From Branchiostoma floridae (Eukaryota; Chordata; Leptocardii; Amphioxiformes; Branchiostomatidae): a DNA stretch of 55,307 nt. The stretch is taken from the NCBI RefSeq assembly GCF_000003815.2, contig NC_049994.1, positions 7,258,995 to 7,314,301 of the forward strand, read 5' to 3'. The translations under genes and the position numbers were made by a program. The notes beneath the pieces are model-generated. The model did not search any database. It was not told where the DNA came from and saw only the letters and a list, made by a program, of their open reading frames with translations. This document shows, piece after piece, positions 43,130 through 54,084 of the stretch (position 1 is the stretch's first letter; every line of letters starts with the position of its first letter).

Positions 43130-43880
43130 AAGAATTAATGTGATGGCAACCCCCTTATCACATTAATTCTCCATAGAGATATCTAATTCTTATATGGAGA
43201 ATTAATGTGATAGCAACCCCCTTATCACATTAATTCTCCATAGAGATATACAGGTTCTTATATGGAGAATTAATGTGATAGCAACCCCCTTATCACATTA
43301 ATTCTCCATAGAGATATCCAGGGTTCCTATATGGAGAATTAATGTGATAGCAACCCCCTTATCACATTAATTCTCCAAAGAGAGTTCCACAATTCTTATA
43401 TGGAGAATTAATGTGATAGCAGCCCCCTTATCACATTAATTCTCCATAGAGATATCCAGGATTCTTATATGGAGAATTAATGTGATAGCAACCCCCTTAT
43501 CACATTAATTCTCCATAGAGCGATTCCACAATTCTTATATGGAGAATTAATGTGATAGCAACCCCCTTATCACATTAATTCTCCATAGAGATATCCAGGA
43601 TTCTTATATGGAGAATTAATGTGATAGCAACCCCTTATCACATTAATTCTCCATAGAGAGTTTCCACAATTCTTATATGGAGAATTAATGTGATAGCAGC
43701 CCCCTTATCACATTAATTCTCCATAGAGAGATTCAATGATTCTTATATGGAGAATTAATGTGATAGCAACCCCCTTATCACATTAATAGCAACCCCCTTA
43801 TCACATTAATTCTCCAAAGAAAGATCCAGTACTCATCTACTGGAGTATTAATGTGATAGCAACCCCCTTATAGTTCGCAT
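43130..43880. repeat. Tandem hairpin satellite: about ten units with perfect 20-bp stems
   Basis: Each unit of about 69 bp contains TATGGAGAATTAATGTGATA, a 10-nt loop GCAACCCCCT and the exact complement TATCACATTAATTCTCCATA, then a linker of about 19 bp. Starts (GAATTAATG) are at about 43132, 43199, 43266, 43335, 43404, 43473, 43543, 43613, 43682 and 43752, with a decayed unit at about 43842. Linkers from the third unit alternate between GATATCCAGG and TTCCACAA types. Units five and nine share the loop variant GCAGCCCCCT. The last full unit has a 24-bp internal duplication. Confidence 0.97.
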
Positions 43881-44170
43881 TATCATCATAGCAAATGAGA
43901 AACTAGCTGATATAGTTGTAAATGACTGGAATTTCATTCTTGTGGCATTTGGAACGTACGTGGAGGTTAACATCCTTGAACATAAATTGTGTAAATGAAG
44001 ACTTATAATTGTTTGCATAAATGACCAGAAAATGCTAGTATGGCCTCCTCTCGATACTAGTCTTAAGATAGAATTGTCTACTTCTGTTAACTTGGTGGAG
44101 AGATGCCCAACAAAAATAAGGTATGCCCACGAGGACCTTGTTTGTATGATTAATGAAAAACACACATAAT
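43881..44170. repeat. Octamer-type dispersed repeat abutting the hairpin satellite
   Basis: This aligns with 9055-9310 and 9590-9845 (GGAATTTCATTCTTGTGGCA, then ACATCCTTGAACATAAATTG, then a GCATAAATGACCAGAAAATG block). The octamer motifs are less well kept here than at 9.1 kb. Confidence 0.65.
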
Positions 44171-44564
44171 GTTTCAGCCGTAAAGGTTAAAATCATTCAG
44201 AGCATGTATGGATTCGTGGAACTCATATTTTTTCTTCTTTTGTAATTTCTAGGCCTTTTTAGTAATGGAATGAATGAGCTTTGTTGCTCGACAGTTATTC
44301 ACGGTATAGTGCATGGCAAGTATGACAGAGCGATAATAGAATAATGAAATTGTACTACACTATACACACTCAAAGTCCGTTCAATTATTCTATTATCAAG
44401 GGTTGCAATCTCAGACGGGAAAAATCATATTTTTTTGCTGGTGCGTATACGCTTTGAATCGAGGTTCGTTCAACGGGTTGGTTTGCATGGATAGATGCAT
44501 GGATCGGTCAATTTAACCAAACCCAGGTCTAATAGCTCTTCTATACGCCTGATAACGTAATTGA

Positions 44565-44660
44565 GTCAGCGTGGCTGCCTGGTCTAAGCCGCTGGGTGAT
44601 AGCGATTTGCTTTTGCAGCCGTGGATCGTGGGTTCGAACCCCACTTGTTACATTTTTTTT
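44565..44660 (+). tRNA. tRNA-like sequence (type II-like), probably pseudogene or SINE head
   Basis: An A-box-like TGGCTGCCTGG (44572-44582) and a perfect B box GGTTCGAACCC (44631-44641) are correctly ordered. The T arm GTGGG/CCCAC is perfect around TTCGAAC. A possible anticodon arm (CGCT/AGCG, 7-nt loop) and a small variable arm (TGC-TTTT-GCA) fit a Ser/Leu-type layout. A run of eight T follows at 44653. The acceptor stem pairs poorly and loop position 33 is not T, so a functional tRNA is unlikely. Confidence 0.5.
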
Positions 44661-44744
44661 CTTTGATAGACAAATCTAAAGTAATTTTTTTTATAGAAGA
44701 CAGACCAATTCAGTAATTCGATGTTTAAAAACTCTTTTTCTCTT

Positions 44745-45800
44745 CGCCAAGAAGAGTATGAGATTGCTTGACTTGGGTCTGTATGTAGGTCAACAGCATA
44801 TAACTCGAGAAATTGTGGATGGAACTTTGTGATTTTTGGTAGGTGTGTAGCAGTTGTCGAAAGGAATGCCAAGTTTGAAAACGGTTTACCTGGCATTTTC
44901 CTACGGTACTGCAGCGAGCTTGGTATGTTTTTTGCGGTTTGTTTTTGGCAGCATAAGTCAAAATCTAGCTGGGCGATTTTCACGAAACTTGGTAGGTGTG
45001 TAGCGGTTTTGGAGAGGAAGGTCAAGTGCGAAAATGGTTTACCTGGCTCTTACCTATGGTGCTGTAGCGGGATTTGTATGTAAGTGCGTTTGTCTGTAAG
45101 CAAGATAACTCGAGAACCCTTGAATGGATCCTGATTATATTTGTTAGGTGGATTGGGGTTAGGAAAACGAAGGTCAAGTTCGATAATGGGCACCCTAGTG
45201 GCTGCCTAAGGTACTGCAGCAAAACTTTTAATTTTGGCACTTCGTGTTCTGGACATGCTGTGGTCATGATTTTTGAGTGGTAGATAGGCCTTGAAACAGA
45301 GAGTAAGTGCTGTGAGTTTGGACCCTCTAGCGGCTTTTTGGGAACTGCAGGCACCGATTTCCGTTCAAACTTTGGACGAGGATAACTTGAGAACGTGTAA
45401 ACAGATCATCAGGATTTTCGGTATGTAGATAGAATGAGTGATGACTTATACAATGTAATACTAATTATGCAAATCAGTAGCTTATTTGCATAATTAATGA
45501 GGAAAGTTCATAAATTCATGCCAACAGCATATAACTCAAGAAGCTGTGTATGGATTTTCATGATATTTAGTATTTAAGTAGCGGCTGCGGAAAGGAAGGT
45601 TGTGTTCGAAAATAGTTGACGTAGCATTTTCCGTTAGGACGGTAGCGGGCCGAGTGTGTGCGTCCTTTTGTTTGTGGAATGCATAACTCGAGAAGCCTTG
45701 AAAAAATCCTGATAATATTTGGTAGGTGGGTAGGGGTCAGGAAAACGAAGATAAATTATGATAGTGGGCCCCCTAGCGGCTTCCTAAGGTACTGCAGCAA
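44745..45800 (+). repeat. Five diverged tandem units of about 150-160 bp (CTCGAGAA...GGTACTGCAGC)
   Basis: Units near 44806, 44960, 45110, 45525 and 45680 share ATAACTCGAGAA, TTTGGTAGGTG.GTAG, GGAAGGTCAAGT and a CCTA.GG(T/C).CTGCAGC end. Short copies occur at 41380 and, inverted, inside the family ending in CTCCATGACATTTCATG. 45455-45510 is a separate octamer-repeat piece inserted between units three and four. Confidence 0.7.
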
Positions 45801-46968
45801 AACTTATTAACAGAAATAAACTGTGCTCTATATATCTCATTTTGACCTATATCTATGGACACAGCTGTTATACAGATGGTTTGCTGAAGGACGCCCTTAC
45901 ACTGGGGACAAAGTCTAAATTGACAAGCATGAAATTCTGATTGACCAGGGATGCTACCAGGTCATCTGTCAGGTCACAGTCTGGTTTTGGTAATGTTTGT
46001 GTGTTTGTGAGTTCATGCAGTCATTTGCTATTTAGTAATACATGAATAAGACCTTAAAGTCTTAAATAAAGGCATGATTATTTGGCGAAGAGATGGGTTC
46101 GTTGAACTCTAGTTTCAGTTGATTTTGTTTAACGTCCAGGCTTTTTTTCAGAAGCTTTCTTGTCTGAAATCAGGCGTGATGGCATCCATAATATTTACTG
46201 CTGTCGCCTAACCAAATGAAACTCGGAAATAAAGTCTATTTTGACGAAGCGCTCCCGAGTTTGCGAACACACAACGAAAACTGCACCTCCGCCTCACAGA
46301 ATGCAACTTGAAAGGTAGTGACGTCACAAGGGGAATCTCCAACACCATGCGATGGATCGGTGATCAGGACATTGATCAGAACGTACTATTTACTGTGCGT
46401 TTCTTGTTGTTTGTTTACGTCACATGTTCATGTCACATTATCTATGACACTATAACTATGATGAAGTGTCAAATAATCGGTGGTCTTTAGCAGAAGAGAT
46501 TTTAGACGCAGTAAACAAGATGATTTTGACCCCCTTTGTCTCCCAACAAGCAATCATTATGGTATCTTCCAAGATGTCATAGTTGAAAGGGCATGCTTCA
46601 CCACAGAACTTTTCAGGACATACCATATGGGAGGGGGTGCTAAACATGGGCTGTGTATGTGTTTGGACGACACAATGCGACAGGTCATATCCAAGGAGCT
46701 TAGCGTCGAACGTGACCTGAACTGTTGCATGTTCAGCCCATCTTTTGGTAAGAGTTTATCTAATCTCCTGAAGGTCATGTTGATTTGATTATAAATAGAC
46801 ATTTATCAATTCTCTATCGTTTCAACAAAAAGTTATATCACACATTTACAAAGCATCTGCAAAATGTGCCGTAAAGTGACAAATGAAATCGGAAAAACTT
46901 ATTCATATAATCAATCGACATGGCCTAAATTTTGTTTTGACACGTGTCGAACTTCTTTTTTCTTGTGT
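45800..46968. other. No gene recognised
   Basis: 46140-46210 resembles an end of the 3318 MITE family (GATGGCATCCATAATATTTAC). An open frame of about 100 codons at 46480-46788 has no recognisable domain, no relative in the window and a competing minus-strand frame. Confidence 0.45.
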
Positions 46969-48234
46969 CTGATCAAGGAGGGATATTACGTTAACCTCTT
47001 TATACCTGGGCTGGCTATCATGTCAGGCTCCTTGGACCTACGAAAGCCCATTGGGACAAAAGCTGTTTTAGCAGTAGGGGTTGCTATGTGTGAAGGAACT
47101 GTGTGTTATTATGTGAATGTATGTGAAGTGGCAGTGTGTGAAACCTTCACTGAAGGAGCTGTTTGTAAAGGAGTTGTATTTGAAGGAGCCGTGTGTCAAG
47201 GGGCTTTATGTGAAGCAGATGTGTTTTAAGGAGCTGTGTAATTATTGTTACATAACCCAGAGGTTCTGGGTTCGGATCAGTTGATATGCCACCGATCTTG
47301 TGCGCTTGGGTGGAGCTCTTAACACAACTTCCCTCCCTTCACTAGGTTAGAGAAAAGAGTACCTAGCTTTGGTAAGGGCCTCACTCAGATAGGGCAAAGA
47401 ACCCACCACACTTACGGAAAAGACGAGGGGTCCTTTCTTCCTAGTGTAAGTGGTTCACAACCTTAAGTCCTATGGCCACACCTGGGGTAATTGCTGTCGT
47501 ATTGAGGTCAGATGAGTTAGCACCGAATGGCAGCTGTTTCAGACCCTTGCACTTAAGCAACGCTTATTTGTTCTGAAACACCCAACGCTGCCACCACGCC
47601 AGTATGGACAAGGATCGCTATAAGGGAACGACTCTTGGGCACACGATGCAACTATATCGAGGAGCTTTATTCCAACAACATGGCGATACAGTAGGAGTCG
47701 GTGGTCGGACTGACTATAGGACCGAACCATCATAACATAGGGGTGTTATTCTAAACTAAATACAACATAAACCAACATGGGTGGCGTAAGCTCCTCACAA
47801 TTCTAATGTATGGCGCAGAAGCCTGGACCCTGACAGCCACTAAAGAACGGCTCTTGGACCGCTTTGACCAACCGGCCACCAGTCTTAAGACTAATCCAAT
47901 CAGCCCGATAAATTGTGTTCCAAAGGGTGCAGGATCAGTGGCATATCAACTTGTTTAAATCCAGAACCTCTGGGTTATGTAACACAAACAATTGCTTCAC
48001 ACAAAGCCCGTTCACACACTGCTCCTTCAAACACAGCTCCTTCATATACAGCCCATTCACATACAGTTCCTTCACACATAGCTTCTTTATTGAGCACAAA
48101 CAATCCCTACTGCTAAAACAGCTTTTGTCCCTATAGGCTTTCGTAGGTCCATTATAAGTAGGATGACGTGATAGCCAGCCCAAGTAGATAGCCCAGGTAG
48201 ACAGCCAAGCCTTTTCCATAAACCCCTTGATCTG
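46969..48234. mobile_element. DNA transposon with long (about 270 bp) minisatellite-bearing inverted repeats
   Basis: The left arm (46969-47275) and right arm (47950-48234, inverted) share, in order, TGATCAAGG, GGGCTGGCTATCA, GGACCTACGAAAGCC, GGGACAAAAGCTGTTTTAGC, several TGTGAAGGAGCTGTGTG-like units of about 18 bp, and GTTACATAACCCAGAGGTTC. A SINE-like copy (47265-47460) and unrecognised sequence lie between. The 121-codon open frame at 46864-47229 is the translated minisatellite arm. No transposase was found. Superfamily is unassigned. Confidence 0.82.
47265..47460 (+). repeat. SINE-like dispersed repeat, best copy
   Basis: GAGGTTCTGGGTTCGGATCA (B-box-like) is followed by GATATGCCACCGATCTTGTG, GAGCTCTTAACACAACTTCC, GAGTACCTAGCTTTGGT and a GAACCCACCACACTTACGG tail. 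Relatives are at 2098, 19700, 20030, 20455 and 21285. Pol III origin is inferred from the B-box-like start. Confidence 0.6.
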
Positions 48235-48249
48235 ATAATTTTTTTTTTG

Positions 48250-48440
48250 TCTCAGTGAATTTCTTTTCTAACTATTGCACATGTCATTGCACATTGTTCT
48301 TTAAAACTGCAGCAAATCCAGCAAAGATGCTCCCAGGGCTGATGATATTTAATCCACTCTATGGTAATCCTTCTTGTGAGAGTGCGAGTGCTAGATCTGA
48401 AGCTTGCATGGTTTGTCAATGAAACTGCTGAAATGAGCAA
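48250..48440 (-). pseudogene. LINE reverse-transcriptase C-terminal relic, frameshifted
   Basis: The minus frame reads NHASFRSSTRTLTRRITIEW, then shifts to a frame giving ALGASLLDLLQF. Both pieces match the order seen at 28.9 and 38.9 kb (basic stretch, W, LPP.., ASLLDSFK). It lies just outside the 46969-48234 element. Confidence 0.55.
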
Positions 48441-48818
48441 AATTTGACCAAAATGGGAAAGCTTAGTTAGACCATACGGTCCATACCTGTTTCCAATCCC
48501 AAAAGTCTCTAGATTGGGCCAGAAGTTTCAAGGGAAAGGAGGATTTTCAAGAATTTTTGGTGCCTCTATTTTTGTATTCCCATTTTGAGCCCTCTACTGT
48601 GCAATGCAACTCTGATGTCAGCTCTATGTGTGTGCACTGCAGTGTAGCTGTGGCTCTCCTGAAGTATGTCCCATTCTAGGGATGTTCTGTACCCCAAAGG
48701 CACTGATATTCATAATCATTTATTCTAAAGGCACATCATCAGGAATTGTCAGGGATTCTCATTAACTTCAGGTTTTCAGTAACAATGTAATTATGGCGTT
48801 AGATGGCAACCCTGACTA

Positions 48819-48905
48819 CATGTACATTACTCTCCAAGCAGAGGTTGAGTCGCACAGATATAGTAGTAGTTAGAAAAATTACATGCTTGGAGAGTAATGT
48901 ACATG
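48819..48905. repeat. Perfect 22-bp-arm hairpin with 43-nt loop
   Basis: CATGTACATTACTCTCCAAG...CA (48819-48840) is exactly complementary to 48884-48905. The loop contains TAGTAGTAG. CTCTCCAAGCAG resembles the terminus of the 13351 element (ATCTCCAAGCAG), so this may be a minimal relative. Confidence 0.85.
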
Positions 48906-48960
48906 GCCACTAGTATCCAGGGCTGTCCCACTACAACTTTTCATAATAACAAAAGTAGAA

Positions 48961-48972
48961 CAAACACACACA

Positions 48973-49017
<45 letters not shown>

Positions 49018-49190
49018 TCACACACACTCACACACACACAGACGCGCACACACACACACACACACACAGACGCGCGCACACACACACAGACGCACGCACA
49101 CACACACACACACAGACGCGCACACTCACACACACACACAGACGCGCACACACACACACAGACGTGCGCACACACACACGCACACACATT
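48961..49190. repeat. (CA)n microsatellite with CAGACGCGCACA higher-order units
   Basis: After about 60 bp of (CA)n, a unit (CA)n-GACGCGCACA recurs about six times with spacing of 20-35 bp. Encoded His/Thr frames are artefacts. Confidence 0.95.
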
Positions 49191-49199
49191 TGAAGGACA

Positions 49200-51293
49200 A
49201 GAAATATGAAACATTTTATTGTAATATGTACTTTATTACTCTCTCAGGTTATGAAAAAAGTTTTATTTTCATGAAACATTTTTGTGAAAACATTTAACAA
49301 ACTGTCCACAATTTCTGAAAACATTAATCCTACAACTTTCTACATATTTCTAGTTTTCTAAGTTGATCATACAGCTATATGCAACAGAGGTAACATCTGT
49401 AAGATGGAACCAGACCACTTTGTACCTTCTCATTACAGATCTAAGACATATATCAAGAATGCTTATATGTTATTTCCTTGCATGTGCACATCCAAAGTTT
49501 GTCAGCATGCAACCTCTGTTCACAATATACTTGCAGGTTTGGTACATTTCTGCTTTCATGGAAAAAGTTCACAGAAATATTCCAGGTGAATCACGTGTAT
49601 CATCACATCATGTGTTATTACTGTACAACAACCCTTACATATTATGTACATCGAAATCATCTACTGAGTGATAATGTTTATTTGCTTCATCAGAGTAGGA
49701 TAAGTTCTGGTGTCACATGTACAGGTACATTATGGCATTATGTCTGACTCAGCAACTACTTGTAACACCATCTGTCCAGTATACAGCCTGCGTATTATTC
49801 CATTGTTGCATTACAACTATACTGAGGTGTGCTCAGCCACAAAGTGCCCCCACGACCACCCCCGGTCAAGGGACCGGTAAGCGGTAACTATACTGAGTTG
49901 ACAGCCAAATGTGACATCTTCTAATGTCTACACTTTCTAATGAATATAGATGTAGAAGAAGAGAGACTAGTGACATGCTAGAATGATTTATAAAGATGTT
50001 TACACTACTGTAGGCCTTCTTGTGGTACAAGTTCAATATAGAATCAAGAAGGAATCAGAAAATTGGCAACACCAAATGTACATCTATTCTTGAAGAAGAA
50101 TGCAAATGTTGGAGGGTGTGGTTTCATACAGATATGGGTTCATTCATGTTTTGAGTTGTGTTGTATCACTTAACTAAGAAATATGTAGAAATTTTCATTG
50201 ATCTGCTACCTAGCATTACGGTATATGTATAGTGCTATTGCTTCTGACAGTAACTTAGTTGTGTTTCTACTTTCTCCCTTTGTTTGGACCTTTGACCTAA
50301 ATGCCAGGGGATTGCTGAAGATTATTATTATTCCTTTCTTTGACCTTTTCTTTACTGTCTTTTTTGTATTGATGCAGATAATATTCTAGATTGCTCTGCT
50401 CAAGACAAATTACACCATTTGACCACTGTCATAGAATCGATGAAAAAATTCAAAACAATGTCTGCTTTGGTTAGAGAGTTTGTTTGTCTTAACAACATGT
50501 ACATAATTGTGCAACATTAGTGCAAATATATTTTTTTGCAAAGTTCATTTCCTACTGACAAGGAACAACAAAACCCCACAAGAAAACATACCCATTAATT
50601 GATCAAGCAATTTTTCGGCATGTTTGGTTGTTTTGAAGTTGCCGAAGCAATACAAAGAAAATACATACATTGATGTTCTTTCCAGGCCAAAGATGTTAAT
50701 GTGTCAAAAAATGTTGACTATGCCTCTATACATCTGTCAAATGAAAATACTCATCTCCTGAGGAAATGATAGGGTGTATTTTCCTAAATTGCACTTAATC
50801 ATCATCACAGCTCCTAAATAAAATACTGTGCCACTTAGCTTACACTGGTGATAATGACAACCTTACTCATATGGTATCAGTAATTATATTTTATTATCAT
50901 ATGGCCAGGGGACATGGACCAATCAGAAGGCCTCATTTCATGTAAGTTGTGATACCGTAACAGATGGAAAATTATACAAATGAACTCGACAAACTGGAGC
51001 AGGCGCAGGTGGATAAAACTATGGAGTGTGCAACAGTTTGTAACATAATGAATCGACTTTGTTATTTTTTATGCTTGAAGTTGAAGCATACAGATTCCCA
51101 AAAGAAAAGAAAAGAAGATTAAATCATGTAGAACAAATAACAAATTTGATTAACTGTCTTCTATTAGACCAAAACCTATTTCTTTACAACAAAAACACGA
51201 CCTGAGTTGTGATAGATTCAGCCCTCCTAGCGGGAGACAAGAAACATACACAATCACAATTCTACTGTCAAAAGAAAGCTAATATATCATAGA
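49200..51293. other. No gene or paired repeat recognised
   Basis: Scanned on the minus strand for kinase C-lobe exons (DFG, APE motifs) without success. Open frames of up to 102 codons have no protein features. The sequence is AT-rich. Confidence 0.45.
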
Positions 51294-52521
51294 ACTAGAG
51301 TTCGGGGACCTCATACCTCCATGAAATATTTATTGCTTTTTTGTGGATGGTATGTATGTTTATAGTCGGTTGTATTTGAGAGTAATGGTTATAAATGTTA
51401 TGGGAAAGTAGTGGTGTATTTATTTAAGGACACAGAGGATGTCCATCTGATTAGTAATTATCAAAATGTGACACTTAATTGTGTAATGTGCGTTTAAGAG
51501 GTCGACGGCATAAGGTAGCGTGGTGTTCCTTAAGCTTGATGTTTGGCATTTAAACTGTATAAGGTTGTCAGCATTATTGAGGTTCGACAATGTGCCTCAG
51601 ATCGGTACGTTTTGGTGGGAGGAAGTTGGGAAACTCAGAAAGAAGAAGGGATGTGCCCAACTTTAGTCAGATGGTGATTTGATTTTCCACCAATATGTCA
51701 TAACATCAGCTGTTCACACGGTACAAAAACGAGATGCACACTTTCCTCTGACAGCCCTACACCAACTGTAAGATAAATACTTGGCGCCAACCCCGTCTGC
51801 TAACAGCTGTCACCTCACTATCTGCTTGGAGCTAAGCCCATTAACAAACACTTAAAGCACGATGCCTGTTCCAATATATCGCAGATATAGGGGGGATTTC
51901 TGATATTATTACATCGATTATAACGACAGATACGGCGCCCAAAATCACATCGATTCGAGCTTTCATCACAGCCCACCAACACAACAAGTATGAACCAATC
52001 CATCCAGCCGTTCTTGAGAATCTTGTACACAGACAGAGACACATAACANNNNNNNNNNNNNNNNNNNNNNNNNNNNNNNNNNNNNNNNNNNNNNNNNNNN
52101 NNNNNNNNNNNNNNNNNNNNNNNNNNNNNNNNNNNNNNNNNNNNNNNNATGGAGGTAACTACTGTGCCAACTGTTACAAATATTTCAAACAGTCCTAAGC
52201 AGACATAAATAAAACTACTGGGGGTTCCCCAAACAGCTGTCACCTCACTATCTGCTTGCAGCTAAGCCCATTAACAAACACATACAGCACGATGCCTGTA
52301 CCAAAATATCTCAAATATAGGGGTGATTTTCTGATATTATTACATCGATTATAACGACAGATACGACTCCCAAGATCTCATCGATTCGAGCTTTCATCAC
52401 ACCCCACCAACACAACAAGTATGAAACCAATCCATCCAGCCGTTCTTGAGTAATCATCTACACAGACAGAGACACATAACAGAAAATATAACCTCCATTC
52501 CATGACATTTCATGGAGGTAA
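51294..52521. mobile_element. Composite repeat, second copy, with internal tandem duplication and gap
   Basis: 51294-51665 matches 5023-5400. AACAGCTGTCACCTCACTAT starts two units, at about 51802 and 52233. Each unit runs through GCACGATGCCTGT.CC and CATCGATTATAACGACAGAT towards a CTCCATTCCATGACATTTCATG end. The 100-N gap at 52049-52148 removes the end of the first unit. Confidence 0.72.
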
Positions 52522-52897
52522 TTAGAATTTTCATTCATGTTTATCTAAATTGGTCACCAGCTTCCGAAGAGAGCAAATTACAAAAGCGTGTCAAGTTAGG
52601 GCGCACTGTCTAACGCAGCTCAAAATCGGAAGTTATATTCACGATAACGTCCACAGCGTTTGCCTGTTGTAACACGGAGGGTGAAGTGTTCATGAACCAT
52701 ATGAATTCATTCCTTATCCAAGTATAGTTTTTAGATGAATGTGTTTTAAAGATTCATTGATCAAAACATGACCACTCTTTGGCAACTAGTGATGGAGCGC
52801 CATGAGTTTGAGCACGTAAAAAAGCGTAGCATCTTAGAGCAACCCCCGTTATATTTGACAGAGTTACTGCCAAAAAAAATCAACAGCTGCTACTTAC
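52522..52897. other. Intron side of the kinase gene; nothing recognised
   Basis: This follows the kinase exon donor on the minus strand. No further exon was found here. Confidence 0.45.
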
Positions 52898-53480
52898 CTT
52901 CACAACTATATCGTCTAGGGCCTTGGTACCTCCAAGAAGAAAGTTGGCACTTTTCACATCACAATGTATGATGTTGTGTTGATGAAGATAATNNNNNNNN
53001 NNNNNNNNNNNNNNNNNNNNNNNNNNNNNNNNNNNNNNNNNNNNNNNNNNNNNNNNNNNNNNNNNNNNNNNNNNNNNNNNNNNNNNNNNNNNATTTTTGC
53101 TCGAATGGACCATGGAACTTCGTCACCTATTTGTTTAAGAAATCCATCCACGGAATGGAGGACATGAGTTTCCCCTTCGATATCTACTTGCTTTTCAAGG
53201 TATTCCAACACAATGTTTGTACCAAAAACCCCAATGAATTTAACAACATTCTTGTGGTCTAAATCTCTGAATGCTTTTTCTTCATTTTTAATGTATCTTT
53301 TGACTCGTTTGGGGATTTGTCCTGCAAAAGATTTTATGGCAACAGCTTGACCATTGTAAATGCCTTTGTAAACAAAACAGCTTTGTCCATTTGCAAAGGG
53401 GGGACTTTTCTTGTACAATCCAGGTGACAATTCTTCCATCACATCCCCTCCACATTGCAAGTTTATTCGCTTTTTGAAAC
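52898..53480 (-). CDS. Protein kinase exon: N-lobe and catalytic loop, non-RD
   Basis: The acceptor is CTCACAG|GTTTC (phase 1) and the donor GTGAAG|GTAAGT (phase 0). The 100-N gap (52993-53092) removes an unknown short piece; by kinase spacing only about ten residues are missing. Before the gap: a degenerate glycine loop (NGQSCFVYKG), VAIK with the ATP-anchoring lysine, a helix-C glutamate (EEKAFRDLDHKNVVKFIG) and a hinge (IVLEYL). After it: YLHQHNIIHCDVKSANFLLG, the catalytic loop with D and N intact but HRD changed to HCD, so a non-RD kinase. Closest in style to TKL/IRAK-like or receptor-interacting kinases (inference). DFG, the activation segment and the C-lobe must be on later exons, which I could not find. 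Substrate unknown. Confidence 0.9.
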
Positions 53481-53830
53481 CTGTGAGATAAGGAAATGGA
53501 TGACAATAAATGGCAAAATCCTACTTAAAACATAAATATTTCAAGTTCAAACAAAACATAAAGAGCAAGGGAAAACAAACCAATAACATTGTTAAGAAGA
53601 AAGGCTCAACATGACACCGGACAATTTGGGGTGTGTTACTTTTTGATCATTTCTTCTGAAAGTATGGTATTATGTCACTAGTTTTATCATTAATTTCTTC
53701 ATACAAAACAGCTTTTACCATGAAAAAACTAGCATACTTATTGAGTAAAAAACAAGTTAAGTTGGCATGAAACATATAGTCACAGACTGATTGGTTTATG
53801 TTTAATTGTATTAACGAGTCAATAACTTAC

Positions 53831-53897
53831 CATGTCGGAACTTTCTTTTTGACTGCTTTACTTTTGTCCTTTTCCCCAACCCGTCATCAGCTATTTC
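53831..53897 (-). CDS. Kinase gene, probable upstream exon (basic)
   Basis: 67 bp, acceptor CTACAG|GAA (phase 0), donor ACATG|GTAAGT (phase 1). It reads EIADDGLGKRTKVKQSKRKF, then RH. The donor phase fits the kinase exon exactly, giving Gly at the junction. The acceptor lacks a good pyrimidine tract. Its phase does not match the donor of 54387-54562, so another exon may lie between. Confidence 0.5.
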
Positions 53898-54084
53898 CTG
53901 TAGTTGCAAGAGTTGATTTATACCTAATTAGCAACGAAATGCATGTTATGCACCATAGTAAAGACTTAGCATATAAAGGAAATGGGTAATTATTAAGCGG
54001 AGTATTCAGGTTATTATTGATGATAAAAAATTATACATTAATAAGACAGAATCTGATACGGATATATAGTGGGTTGACAGACAC

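Noticed and set aside
43130-43880. CRISPR-like array
   Set aside because: The genome is eukaryotic, the repeated part is itself palindromic and longer than the linker, and the linkers recur in an A-B pattern instead of being unique spacers.
46480-46788. 102-codon plus-strand frame with a possible donor (TTTTGGTAAGAG)
   Set aside because: No recognisable domain and no matching upstream or downstream exon; a competing minus frame covers the same region. A protein search could revive it.
46864-47229. 121-codon open frame as a gene
   Set aside because: It lies in the left inverted repeat of the 46969-48234 element, and its C-terminal half is the translated 18-bp minisatellite.
53288-53506. 72-codon minus frame beginning MSSISLSHRF
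   Set aside because: It is an out-of-frame shadow of the kinase exon and crosses its acceptor site.
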